From contig DATCDK010000131.1 in the NCBI GenBank assembly GCA_036510735.1, forward strand, positions 1-16,998: DNA of 16,998 nt. Direction: 5' to 3'. The position numbers and the translations under genes were made by a program. Positions 8,506 through 15,714 of this stretch are shown here, in pieces. A model generated the notes under the pieces. The model did not search any database and was not told the origin of the DNA. It worked only from the letters and a program-made list of their open reading frames with translations. Source of the stretch: PALSA-607 sp036510735 (lineage in GTDB: Bacteria; Actinomycetota; Actinomycetes; Acidothermales; Acidothermaceae). Position 1 is the stretch's first letter; every line of letters begins with the position of its first letter.

Positions 8506-8546
8506 CAGCTCCTTCCGAGCGTAGGGACTGCGCTCGGAAGGAGCTG
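8506..8546 (+). terminator. 16-bp perfect inverted repeat between binding-protein and permease genes
   Basis: CAGCTCCTTCCGAGCG (8506-8521) and its exact complement CGCTCGGAAGGAGCTG (8531-8546) enclose a 9-base loop. This is the strongest hairpin I found in the window. Similar intercistronic hairpins in mal-type operons reduce read-through and protect the upstream message, so a role in lowering permease expression relative to the binding protein is inferred. There is no U-tract. Confidence 0.7.
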
Positions 8547-8558
8547 GTGCTCCGGCAC

Positions 8559-8615
8559 GCGAAATATTCCTTCGCCCCGCAAACAGCGAAATCCTTTCGC
8601 CCCAAACCGTTTCGC
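8559..8615 (+). promoter_or_regulatory. Tandem GCGAA...TTCGC palindromes before the permease genes (operator candidate)
   Basis: Two related elements, GCGAAATATTCCTTCGCCCC (8559-8578) and GCGAAATCCTTTCGCCCC (8586-8603), start 27 bp apart. Each is itself an inverted repeat; the second is perfect (GCGAAA-TCC-TTTCGC). A third half-site TTTCGC follows at 8610-8615. They lie 27-83 bp upstream of the permease start. A regulator binding site is possible; which regulator is unknown, and the half-site differs from the TGCAA type at the LacI gene. Confidence 0.4.
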
Positions 8616-8641
8616 TCAACAGAAGTCTGGAGTCCGTTCCG

Positions 8642-9610
8642 TTGGCAGCCATCAGTGTCCCGGCCGCATCGACTGCCCCTTCGGGGTCGGAGCGGATCGT
8701 GTCATCGTCGAAGTCGCGGACGCGGCGCAAGGTGCCGCTGCGGGTGCGTGTTCGGGACAATCTCACCGGCTACCTGTTCTTGCTCGGCGCGGTCATCTGT
8801 TTCGCGTACTTCTCGTGGTACCCGATCGGCCGCGAGATCGTCATGAGTTTTCAAAAGACCAACTTCGCCGGCAACACGAAGTGGGTTGGAACAGCGAACT
8901 TCACCCGCATCAGGCACGATCCAGAGTTCTGGACGGCGTGGCGTTCCACCGTTGAGTTCACGTTGTTCGCGCTCGTGTTCGGCTACGCGGTCCCGTTCAT
9001 TGTGGCGGTGGTGATCAACGAGCTACGGCACGCACGGTCGTACTTTCGGCTGCTGGTGTACCTACCGGTGATGATGCCGCCCGCAGCGGCGGCGTTCTTG
9101 TGGAAGTGGTTCTACGATCCGGGCGACGGGGTGTTCAACACCATCTTGCGAGACCTCCACCTCCCAACGTCGCAGTGGCTCCAATCGACGTCAACCGCTC
9201 TCATCTCGCTGGTGTTCTTTTCGACCTGGATCAACATGGGCACCGGAACACTCATCTACCTCGCCTCACTGCAAAGCATCCCGGGTGAGTTGTACGAGGC
9301 CGCCGAAGTCGAGGGAGCGGGCGTGTTTCGGCGGATCTGGCACGTCACGATCCCGCAGACGCGGCTGATCCTCTCGCTGCTCTTGATGCTGCAGATCGTG
9401 GCCACGATGCAGGTCTTCCTCGAGCCGTTCATCTTGAGTGGTGGTGGTCCGGAAGGTAAGACGACCACGGTCGTCTATCTCATTTACGAGTACGCGTTCC
9501 ACTTCAACAACTACGGGAGCGCGGCCGCTCTCGGGCTCATCTTGCTTGTCGTGCTGGCGATTTTTGGCGGCGCGTATCTCGCCATCAGCAGTCGCGCAGA
9601 GAAGGCCTGA
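8642..9610 (+). CDS. ABC sugar transporter permease, MalF/UgpA type
   Basis: 322 residues with a Ser/Arg-rich cytoplasmic N-terminus and about six membrane helices (~41-62, 103-126, 135-157, 185-210, 241-264, 295-315). The binding-protein-dependent permease signature (EAA loop) is clear at 219-238: EAAEVEGAGVFRRIWHVTIP, which docks the ATPase. It forms the channel with the next gene product. The TTG start at 8642 is supported by GGAG (8629-8632) nine bases upstream; GTG at 8699 is a possible later start. The stop is two bases from the next ATG, so the two permeases are translated together. Confidence 0.93.
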   Translation: MAAISVPAASTAPSGSERIVSSSKSRTRRKVPLRVRVRDNLTGYLFLLGAVICFAYFSWYPIGREIVMSFQKTNFAGNTKWVGTANFTRIRHDPEFWTAWRSTVEFTLFALVFGYAVPFIVAVVINELRHARSYFRLLVYLPVMMPPAAAAFLWKWFYDPGDGVFNTILRDLHLPTSQWLQSTSTALISLVFFSTWINMGTGTLIYLASLQSIPGELYEAAEVEGAGVFRRIWHVTIPQTRLILSLLLMLQIVATMQVFLEPFILSGGGPEGKTTTVVYLIYEYAFHFNNYGSAAALGLILLVVLAIFGGAYLAISSRAEKA

Positions 9611-9612
9611 CC

Positions 9613-10506
9613 ATGGCAACCGCAGAGCAGTACCACACGAGAACGCTGATCTCACAGGCGCAACTCTCGCGCCGCAAGGGCAAGGTCATCTACTGGACCG
9701 TGCTCAGCATCTTCGTTCCTGTTTTCGCGGTGATCTTTGTCTTCCCGTTTTATTGGATGGTGACCGGCGGATTCAAGTCCGCTCAGGAAATCATCCAAGA
9801 TCCACCGACGTGGTTCCCTCATGGATTCGACTTTCACAATTACGTCGAGGCGTGGCAGCAGCTGCGACTTTCCAGGCTGCTGGTCAATACGACAATTTAC
9901 GCCGTAGGCGCCCTGGCGTTCCAACTCGTCTTCGGTGTCGCGGCCGCCTACGCGCTGTCGAAGTTGCGCCCGAGGTTCGGCAACGTGATCTTGTTCATGA
10001 TGCTGGCCACATTGATGATTCCGGCGACCGTTCTGGCCTTGCCGACGTTCCTGACGGCATTTCACATGCCGCTCATCGGCGTCAACCTGACGAACTCGCC
10101 GTGGGTGATCTGGCTGCCTTCGGTGGCGAACGGCTTCAACATCTTCTTGCTCAAACGATTCTTCGATTCGATCCCTGACGAGCTCCTGATGGCGGCCTCG
10201 ATCGACGGCGCCGGCCCGATCCGCGCGTTGTGGTCCGTGGTGCTGCCGATCTCGCGGCCTATCCTTGGTGTGGTTTCCATCTTCGCGGTGGTCGCGGTCT
10301 GGAAAGACTTCCTCTGGCCGCTGCTGGTTCTCACCGACCCGACGAAGCAGACCGTCAACGTCGGGTTGTACCAACTGAGCACGGGTGCTGCGCAAAACCT
10401 CTTTACCGCAGCACTGGTCATTGCCTCATTGCCAATGATCATTTTCTTCCTGATTTTCCAGCGCAACATCATGTCCGGCCTCACCGCAGGTGGCGTCAAG
10501 GGGTGA
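9613..10506 (+). CDS. ABC sugar transporter permease, MalG/UgpE type
   Basis: 297 residues with about six membrane helices (~27-50, 88-112, 124-150, 163-180, 216-240, 266-283). The EAA loop reads ELLMAASIDGAGPIRALWSVVLP (in two parts, ~190-212), and MMLATLMIPATVLALPTF is typical of MalG-like partners. It begins two bases after the previous stop and completes the heterodimeric channel. No ATP-binding subunit gene follows; in actinobacteria such importers commonly share a MsiK-type ATPase, so that is inferred here. Confidence 0.93.
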   Translation: MATAEQYHTRTLISQAQLSRRKGKVIYWTVLSIFVPVFAVIFVFPFYWMVTGGFKSAQEIIQDPPTWFPHGFDFHNYVEAWQQLRLSRLLVNTTIYAVGALAFQLVFGVAAAYALSKLRPRFGNVILFMMLATLMIPATVLALPTFLTAFHMPLIGVNLTNSPWVIWLPSVANGFNIFLLKRFFDSIPDELLMAASIDGAGPIRALWSVVLPISRPILGVVSIFAVVAVWKDFLWPLLVLTDPTKQTVNVGLYQLSTGAAQNLFTAALVIASLPMIIFFLIFQRNIMSGLTAGGVKG

Positions 10507-10516
10507 TGTCAGGTAG

Positions 10517-10538
10517 GTCCGCAATGAGTCCGCAGTGA
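10517..10538 (+). repeat. 11-bp tandem duplication in the permease/GH13 gap
   Basis: GTCCGCAATGA (10517-10527) is followed at once by GTCCGCAGTGA (10528-10538), 10 of 11 identical. Both copies end in a TGA overlapping an ATG or GTG. The GTG of the second copy (10535) opens the GH13 reading frame. Confidence 0.75.
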
Positions 10539-10567
10539 AGGACGAAACGAATGAAGGGATTGCCACG

Positions 10568-12223
10568 GTGTCCGAGCTCCACCCGCCTGCCTTGGACCGA
10601 CAGATCTTGGACGGGCCGAGATGGTGGCCGGGCGCTGCCATTTACCAGGTCTACATACGCAGCTTCGCCGACGGCGACGGTGACGGGACGGGCGACATCG
10701 CAGGTGTGCGTTCGCGGTTGCCGTACCTAGCTGACCTCGGAATCGACGCCATCTGGTTCAACCCCTGGTACGTGTCTCCGATGGCCGATGCCGGCTACGA
10801 CATCGCCGACTACCGCAACATCGAGCCGCTGTTCGGTTCATTGGCCGAGGCCGAAGCCCTTATTGCCGAGGCGCATGCGCTGAACATCAGAGTCATTATC
10901 GACGTCGTCCCGAACCACGGATCTGACGCACACGTGTGGTTTCAGGCCGCTCTCGCCGCAGGTCCTGGGTCACCAGAGCGCGACCTCTTTTGGTTTCGGC
11001 CCGGTCGCGGTGAGCATGGCGAACTGCCCCCCAACGACTGGAACTCGATCTTCGGTGGGCCGGGCTGGACGCGTATCACCGAGGCCGACGGCAGCCCAGG
11101 GAAGTGGTACCTGCATCTGTTTGCGCCCGAGCAGCCCGACTTCAACTGGGGAAATCCTGCCGTACACGCCGAGTTTCTCGACGTGCTGCGCTTCTGGCTC
11201 GACCGCGGAGCGGACGGGGTTCGCATCGACTCCGCAGCATTGCTGGCGAAGGATCCGGAGTTGCGCGAAGTCCCGGCCGAGGGTTCGGGGAAGCAGCACC
11301 CGTTCATCGACCTCGACGAAGTGCATGAGGTCTATCGCGAATGGCGGCGTCTCACGGACAGCTACCCCGGTGATCGGATCCTGATCGGTGAAGTGTGGTT
11401 GCCCGACCGCGAACGGTTCACTCGCTACCTCCGCCCTGACGAGTTGCACACGGCCTTCAACTTCGACTTCCTCGGCTGCGCCTGGGAAGCGGATCGCATT
11501 CGCAGCGTGATCGACGAGACCCTCGCCGACCACGCGCCAGTGGGCGCGCCCCCGACGTGGGTGCTGTCGAATCACGACGTCGTGCGTCACGTCACGCGCT
11601 ACGGCCGCGGCGACACGTCGTTTTCGATGGACAACCGCCGCCTTGGCGAGTTCAGCGACCTCGAACTCGGAACGCGTCGTGCTCGCGCCGCCGCATTGGT
11701 CACCATGGCGTTGCCTGGGGCGGTCTACATCTACCAGGGCGAAGAGCTCGGGCTCTGGGAGGTCGAGGACTTGCCGACCGCACTACTGCAAGACCCGATC
11801 TGGTCGCGCAGTGGCTACACCGATCGCGGGCGTGACGGTTGCCGGGTGCCGATTCCGTGGGACGGCGATGCGTCGCCGTTCGGATTCGGCCCAGACGGCA
11901 GCGATCCATGGCTGCCGCAGCCGGCGGGCTGGAAGACCCTCACCGTCGCGGCGGAGACCGGCGATCCAGAGTCGATGCTCGAGTTGTACCGCGCAGCACT
12001 GCACATTCGCCGAGCGATTCCCTCGCTCGGTCCTGGGGCGTTGTCATGGCTGCCGTCGGCTCCGGGCGTCGTGACGTTTGCCCGGGGCGACGACTTCGTG
12101 TGCATCGCCAACACGTCGCAAGTGCCGGTCGCGCTACCCAAGCACGACGCGGTGCTACTGGCGAGTGCGCCCATCGAGAATTCCTTGTTGCTCGCTGACG
12201 CAGCTGCATGGTTGCGGTGCTGA
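10568..12223 (+). CDS. GH13-family alpha-glucosidase (intracellular)
   Basis: 551 residues from GTG 10568, chosen because GAAGGGA lies about seven bases upstream; the in-frame GTG 10535 would add 11 residues but has no RBS at a good distance. The (beta/alpha)8 barrel opens WWPGAAIYQVYIRSFADGDGDGTGD (in parts). The four GH13 regions are all visible: DVVPNH (I), GVRIDSA with nucleophile D221 (II), LIGEVW with acid/base E275 (III), and LSNHD with D337 (IV). FNWGNPAV and the C-terminal beta domain are also present. There is no signal peptide, so it acts on imported oligosaccharides and releases glucose. The residue after the nucleophile is Ser; family knowledge links Val there to alpha-1,6 and Thr to alpha-1,4 preference, so specificity is left open and alpha-1,3 (nigerose) activity is possible. 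It follows the permease gene closely, and its end overlaps the next gene by 16 bp. Confidence 0.92.
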   Translation: MSELHPPALDRQILDGPRWWPGAAIYQVYIRSFADGDGDGTGDIAGVRSRLPYLADLGIDAIWFNPWYVSPMADAGYDIADYRNIEPLFGSLAEAEALIAEAHALNIRVIIDVVPNHGSDAHVWFQAALAAGPGSPERDLFWFRPGRGEHGELPPNDWNSIFGGPGWTRITEADGSPGKWYLHLFAPEQPDFNWGNPAVHAEFLDVLRFWLDRGADGVRIDSAALLAKDPELREVPAEGSGKQHPFIDLDEVHEVYREWRRLTDSYPGDRILIGEVWLPDRERFTRYLRPDELHTAFNFDFLGCAWEADRIRSVIDETLADHAPVGAPPTWVLSNHDVVRHVTRYGRGDTSFSMDNRRLGEFSDLELGTRRARAAALVTMALPGAVYIYQGEELGLWEVEDLPTALLQDPIWSRSGYTDRGRDGCRVPIPWDGDASPFGFGPDGSDPWLPQPAGWKTLTVAAETGDPESMLELYRAALHIRRAIPSLGPGALSWLPSAPGVVTFARGDDFVCIANTSQVPVALPKHDAVLLASAPIENSLLLADAAAWLRC

Positions 12224-13098
12224 AGCGCGTGCTGATCACCGGCGCCGGTGGTCGGCTAGGGCGCCATGTACTCGCGATCTGCGCGGATGCGGGTATCGCT
12301 ACGAAAGCACTCGCGCTGGCGCAGGACGCGACGCCCGCAATCGAGGCCGATGAGGTCTTCATCGGTGACGCCCGCGACGTGTTGCTGGTCAGCAACGCCG
12401 TCGCTGACGTTGACGCGGTCGTGCACCTCGCAGCAATTCCGTCTCCCGCCGGCGGCACCGCCGAGGAGGTGTTTGCCGGCAACACTGCCGCGACCTTCAC
12501 AGTTCTCGAGCAGGCTGCCCGCGCAGGTGTCCGGCGGGCGGTCATCGCGAGCAGCCATTCGGCGACCGGGATGCCGTTCGCGCCAACGAAACGGGTGCCC
12601 GCCTATCTCCCGATCGACGAGCAGCTCCCGCTGCAGGTAGAAGATCCTTATGCGCTCTCCAAGCACGTCGACGAACTGACCGCGGCGATGATGTGGTGGC
12701 GCCACAGCCTCAGCGTTGTCGCCGTCCGTTTTCCCTTCCTGGGGGACGTCGACGACCGGCTGCCGCGACGGGCGCAACAGTTCGCGACGGATCCCGCGAC
12801 GGGCGCAGCTGACCTGTGGGGTTACCTCGATTACCGCGACGCCGCCGCAGTTTGTCTCGCCGCGCTAACCCCTCGGCGTCCCGGTTGTCATGTCGTGACT
12901 GTCGCGGCGCCCACGACGCTTGCCCCATATCCGACCGAGCAGTTGCTCGACGCCTTCTTGCCACATGTGCCGCGCCGCACCCGGTTCCCTGGTCGCACTG
13001 CACCCTTTGACGTCTCCCGTGCTCGCGAGCTCTTCGGCTTCGACCCTCGCCACATCTGGCCGGTCGGTGCGCGCGATCTCGACGAGGCGTCGGCATGA
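12208..13098 (+). CDS. Extended SDR, NAD-dependent epimerase/dehydrogenase of a sugar
   Basis: 296 residues. A Rossmann fold is clear at the N-terminus: VLITGAGGRLG (residues 8-18) and VVHLAAIPSP. The catalytic dyad is Y148 and K152 (YALSK), with the preceding IASSHSATG giving the Ser. This is the extended SDR pattern shared by nucleotide-sugar epimerases, uronate dehydrogenases and related sugar oxidoreductases; the product cannot be told from sequence alone. The ATG at 12208 overlaps the GH13 gene by 16 bp, indicating translational coupling; GTG at 12217 is another possible start. Its position before a mannonate-dehydratase-like gene suggests a paired oxidation/dehydration route for a sugar or sugar acid (inference). 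Confidence 0.87.
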   Translation: MVAVLKRVLITGAGGRLGRHVLAICADAGIATKALALAQDATPAIEADEVFIGDARDVLLVSNAVADVDAVVHLAAIPSPAGGTAEEVFAGNTAATFTVLEQAARAGVRRAVIASSHSATGMPFAPTKRVPAYLPIDEQLPLQVEDPYALSKHVDELTAAMMWWRHSLSVVAVRFPFLGDVDDRLPRRAQQFATDPATGAADLWGYLDYRDAAAVCLAALTPRRPGCHVVTVAAPTTLAPYPTEQLLDAFLPHVPRRTRFPGRTAPFDVSRARELFGFDPRHIWPVGARDLDEASA

Positions 13099-13136
13099 CC
13101 ACAATGTCGGCATGACCACAATGTCGCTATGAACAC
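13090..13136 (+). repeat. 17-bp tandem repeat making a chain of ATGA stop-start overlaps
   Basis: TCGGCATGACCACAATG occurs exactly twice in a row (13090-13106, 13107-13123), and a third, degenerate copy (13124-13136, 10 of 13 identical) carries the next gene's start. The first copy holds the SDR stop (TGA 13096-13098), overlapped by ATG 13095. That ATG opens a six-codon frame (MTTMSA) whose stop overlaps ATG 13112, which opens MTTMSL, whose stop overlaps the true ATG at 13129. Confidence 0.92.
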
Positions 13137-14385
13137 TGCTGTGAATGAGTCGCCGTGGGTTGACCGCGACGCCCTGCGCATCACCGCCGTTCGTGCCGTC
13201 GTCACGGCGCCTGAGGGCATCCCGCTGGTGGTAGTGAAAGTCGAGACATCGGACGACGGGTTGTACGGGCTTGGGTGCGCGACCTTCACGCAGCGTTGGC
13301 AAGCGGTCGTCGCCGCGGTCGAGCAGGGTGTCGCGCCGCTGGTGATCGGCCGTCACCCGGCCGACATCGAAGACCTCACCCGAGCCGTGTATTACTCGTC
13401 GTACTGGCGAAACGGTCCGGTGCTGAACAACGCACTGTCAGGTCTCGACATGGCGTTGTGGGACATCGCAGGCAAGCGCCATGGCGTGCCGGTCTATGAG
13501 TTACTCGGCGGCCGCGTGCGCGCCGCAGCACTCACCTACTTGCACGCCGCCGGCGCCACGGTGCAAGACACGATCGAGCACGCGGCCGCCATCGTCGCGC
13601 GAGGGTGGACGCACGTCCGGCTGCAGACCGGCCAGCCGGGGCTCGGCACCTACGGCGCGCCGGGGTCCGCGAACGCCTACCCGAATGCGCCGTATCCGGA
13701 CGGCTGGAACGTCGTGCATTACCTGCGCACGACGCCGGAGCTGTTCGCACAGGCCCGCCGCGAGCTCGGCGCTGAGGTCGAACTCGTGCATGACGTCCAT
13801 AGCCGGCTGACGCCCACGCAGGCCGTGCTGCTCGCCCGGCGGCTGGAGGAGCACCGGCTGTTCTTCCTCGAGGACGTCGTCGCGCCCGAGCATTACGACC
13901 GGCTGGCAGAGGTGCGGGCGGCCTCACCCGTACCGATCGCCGTCGGCGAGCTCTTGTCGTCCGTCGGCGAGGCGGCGGCACTGGTGCGCGAGCACGCCAT
14001 CGACTATCTGCGCGTCCACGTGTCGGCTGTCGGCGGACTTACGCCCGCACGCAAGCTGGCCGCGATGTGCGAGCTGGTCGGCGTCCAGACGGCTTGGCAC
14101 GCGCCTGGCGACGTCTCGCCGATCGGGGCGGCGGCGAACGTGGCGCTCGACGTGACGTCGCATGCCTTCGGCATCCAGGAGGCCCACAACTTCGCAGACG
14201 CCGCTCTTGAGGTGTTCCCGGGCACATTGACCGCGGTCGCCGGCTACCTCACCCCATCGCCGGCACCCGGCTGGGGCGTCGACCTCGACGAGGAGGCGGC
14301 CAGCCGGTTCCCACCCGGAGCGCCTGCGTACGGAGGTTCGGCCTTCGTGGTGCGGGCGCCCGACGGCGCGCTGCGCGCTCCATAA
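13129..14385 (+). CDS. Enolase-superfamily dehydratase, mannonate dehydratase / RspA-like (ManD subgroup)
   Basis: 418 residues with the capping domain followed by the barrel. Mg2+ ligands are D222, E248 and E274 (HDVHSRLTP, FFLEDV, IAVGELLSS); their 26/26 spacing equals the D210/E236/E262 pattern recalled for ManD. H224 in HDVH matches the ManD general-acid His. Later motifs YLRVHVSAVGGLTPARKLA, WHAPGDVSPIGAAANVALD and FGIQEAHNF also follow this subgroup. Known members dehydrate D-mannonate or D-gluconate to 2-keto-3-deoxygluconate, while RspA-type members have weak activity. The HAPGDVSP segment has Pro where, as I recall, low-activity members carry Pro and efficient ones Ala, so the substrate is uncertain. 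No RBS is visible before ATG 13129; coupling through the repeat-derived ATGA overlaps is likely. Confidence 0.87.
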   Translation: MNTAVNESPWVDRDALRITAVRAVVTAPEGIPLVVVKVETSDDGLYGLGCATFTQRWQAVVAAVEQGVAPLVIGRHPADIEDLTRAVYYSSYWRNGPVLNNALSGLDMALWDIAGKRHGVPVYELLGGRVRAAALTYLHAAGATVQDTIEHAAAIVARGWTHVRLQTGQPGLGTYGAPGSANAYPNAPYPDGWNVVHYLRTTPELFAQARRELGAEVELVHDVHSRLTPTQAVLLARRLEEHRLFFLEDVVAPEHYDRLAEVRAASPVPIAVGELLSSVGEAAALVREHAIDYLRVHVSAVGGLTPARKLAAMCELVGVQTAWHAPGDVSPIGAAANVALDVTSHAFGIQEAHNFADAALEVFPGTLTAVAGYLTPSPAPGWGVDLDEEAASRFPPGAPAYGGSAFVVRAPDGALRAP

Positions 14386-14444
14386 CCTGGCGCTGCGCGC
14401 TCCGTAGCCACCGCGCCGCGCTCGTAACCGCCGCGCCGCGAACC
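14368..14444 (+). repeat. Degenerate ~20-22-bp GC-rich tandem repeat across the dehydratase stop codon
   Basis: Copy 1 (14368-14389) and copy 2 (14390-14411) match at 18 of 22 bases and share GCGCTGCGCGCTCC. Copy 3 (14412-14431) and a partial copy 4 (14432-14444) drift further (CGCGCCGCG core). The real stop TAA (14383-14385) is in copy 1, and copies 2 and 3 have TAG and TAA at the matching place. Confidence 0.7.
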
Positions 14445-14452
14445 AATTGGGT

Positions 14453-14469
14453 GATCCGAGCGTCGGATC
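14453..14469 (+). promoter_or_regulatory. Inverted repeat upstream of the sigma factor gene
   Basis: GATCCGA-GCG-TCGGATC is a perfect 7-bp inverted repeat with a 3-base spacer, 111 bp before the chosen sigma start. It could be an operator or a short hairpin. The rest of the 14386-14580 gap holds the GC-rich repeat on the left and no gene; no convincing promoter was found. Confidence 0.35.
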
Positions 14470-14580
14470 GGGTAGAAGCAGTGCAGGTGTGCGCCCGGAT
14501 TATCGCCAATTTTCGCTTCGCTGAGCGTGACGTCAGGAACATCAACCGTCCTGAAGCGTTGTAAGAAGAGCACGAACCCT

Positions 14581-15714
14581 ATGAAGGAGACAGCCATCAC
14601 TACGCGTGACCGCCAGCGGACAGCGAACCAGCCCATCACCAGCGACCCGAAGGTTGCTCATGATGAGGCCGAGCTCGCGCTGGACGCCGGCACCATAGAT
14701 GATCTTGAAACACATACTGTTGCTCTTGAGACTGACGCTGTCGAGACCAGCGTTATCGAGACCAGCGTCATCGAGACCGAAGAGCCGGATCTGGACGCCG
14801 ACGAGCCAGGCGTATCGGCCGACCCGGTCCGCAACTACCTCAACGAAATCGGCCGGACGGCGCTGCTTGACGCAGCCCAGGAAGTCGAGCTGTCGAAGCG
14901 GATCGAGGCCGGCGTCTACGCCGAGCACAAGCTCGCCGGAAAGCTCACGGCGCGGCAGCGGCGTGACCTGGAGGCGATTGCCGCCGACGGCGCGCTCGCG
15001 AAGGCGCACATGCTCGAAGCGAACCTGCGCCTGGTCGTGTCGGTCGCGAAGCGCTACTCCAACCGCGGCATGTCGTTCCTCGACGTCGTCCAGGAAGGCA
15101 ACCTCGGCCTGATTCGCGCTGTCGAGAAGTTCGACTACACCAAGGGCTACAAGTTCTCGACGTACGCCATGTGGTGGATCCGGCAGGCCATTACCCGCGC
15201 GCTGGCCGACCAGGCTCGCACGATCCGGCTGCCTGTCCACGTTGTCGAGCAGCTCAACAAGCTCGGCAGGCTGCAGCGTGACATGCACCAGCGATTTGGC
15301 CGCGAGCCCACTCCCGAGGAGTTGGCAACCGAGCTCGATCGCACTCCTGAGCAAATCGAGGAGATGCTGCGCAACGCTCGGCAGCCGGTCAGTCTCGACA
15401 ACCCGGTCGGCGACGACGAAGACACCAGGCTTGGTGACCTCATCGAGGACTTCGAGGCGCCGGCGGCGTCTGACGCGTTGGAGTACCAGACCATGATCGA
15501 GACGGTGCACCGTGCACTTGCCGGTCTCGAGCCGCGAGAGGCGCGGGTGCTAGCGCTGCGCTTCGGGCTCGCCGAGGGTCGGCCGCACACGCTCGACGAG
15601 ATCGGCCGTGACGTTGGCCTGACTCGTGAGCGGATCCGGCAGATCGAGAAGGAGGCGCTCGCGAAACTGCGGGAGCCCGACCGGCCAGACTCGCTGCTCG
15701 ACTGGGCCAGCTGA
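14581..15714 (+). CDS. Sigma-70 family RNA polymerase sigma factor, primary-like (group 1/2, SigB/HrdD type)
   Basis: 377 residues from ATG 14581. An acidic, non-conserved N-terminus is followed by region 1.2 (DPVRNYLNEIGRTALLDAAQEVELSKRIEAG in parts), region 2 (NLRLVVSVAKRYSNRGMSFLD, VQEGNLGLIRAVEKFDYTKG, FSTYAMWWIRQAITRA), region 3 (RTIRLPVHVVEQLNKL) and region 4 with the -35-binding HTH (TLDEIGRDVGLTRERIRQIEKEALAKLR in parts). It lacks the long region 1.1 of a full SigA/HrdB, so a group-2 SigB-like role is favoured, though a short primary sigma is possible. The in-frame GTG 14527 lacks an RBS; ATG 14581 has AAGAAGAG about ten bases upstream. Oddly, AAGGAG occurs inside the frame at 14584-14589. 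Confidence 0.92.
   Translation: MKETAITTRDRQRTANQPITSDPKVAHDEAELALDAGTIDDLETHTVALETDAVETSVIETSVIETEEPDLDADEPGVSADPVRNYLNEIGRTALLDAAQEVELSKRIEAGVYAEHKLAGKLTARQRRDLEAIAADGALAKAHMLEANLRLVVSVAKRYSNRGMSFLDVVQEGNLGLIRAVEKFDYTKGYKFSTYAMWWIRQAITRALADQARTIRLPVHVVEQLNKLGRLQRDMHQRFGREPTPEELATELDRTPEQIEEMLRNARQPVSLDNPVGDDEDTRLGDLIEDFEAPAASDALEYQTMIETVHRALAGLEPREARVLALRFGLAEGRPHTLDEIGRDVGLTRERIRQIEKEALAKLREPDRPDSLLDWAS
14741..14780 (+). repeat. In-frame 15-bp tandem repeat in the sigma factor N-terminus
   Basis: TCGAGACCAGCGTTA (14741-14755) and TCGAGACCAGCGTCA (14756-14770) are adjacent and 14 of 15 identical, with a partial third copy to 14780. They encode ETSVI-ETSVI-ETEE, an acidic stretch ahead of region 1.2. 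Unlike the stop-codon repeats, the unit is a multiple of three. Confidence 0.85.

Noticed and set aside
14528..14535. TGACGTCA perfect palindrome as a regulatory site
   Set aside because: An 8-bp palindrome is expected by chance in 17 kb and nothing else around it supports a site.
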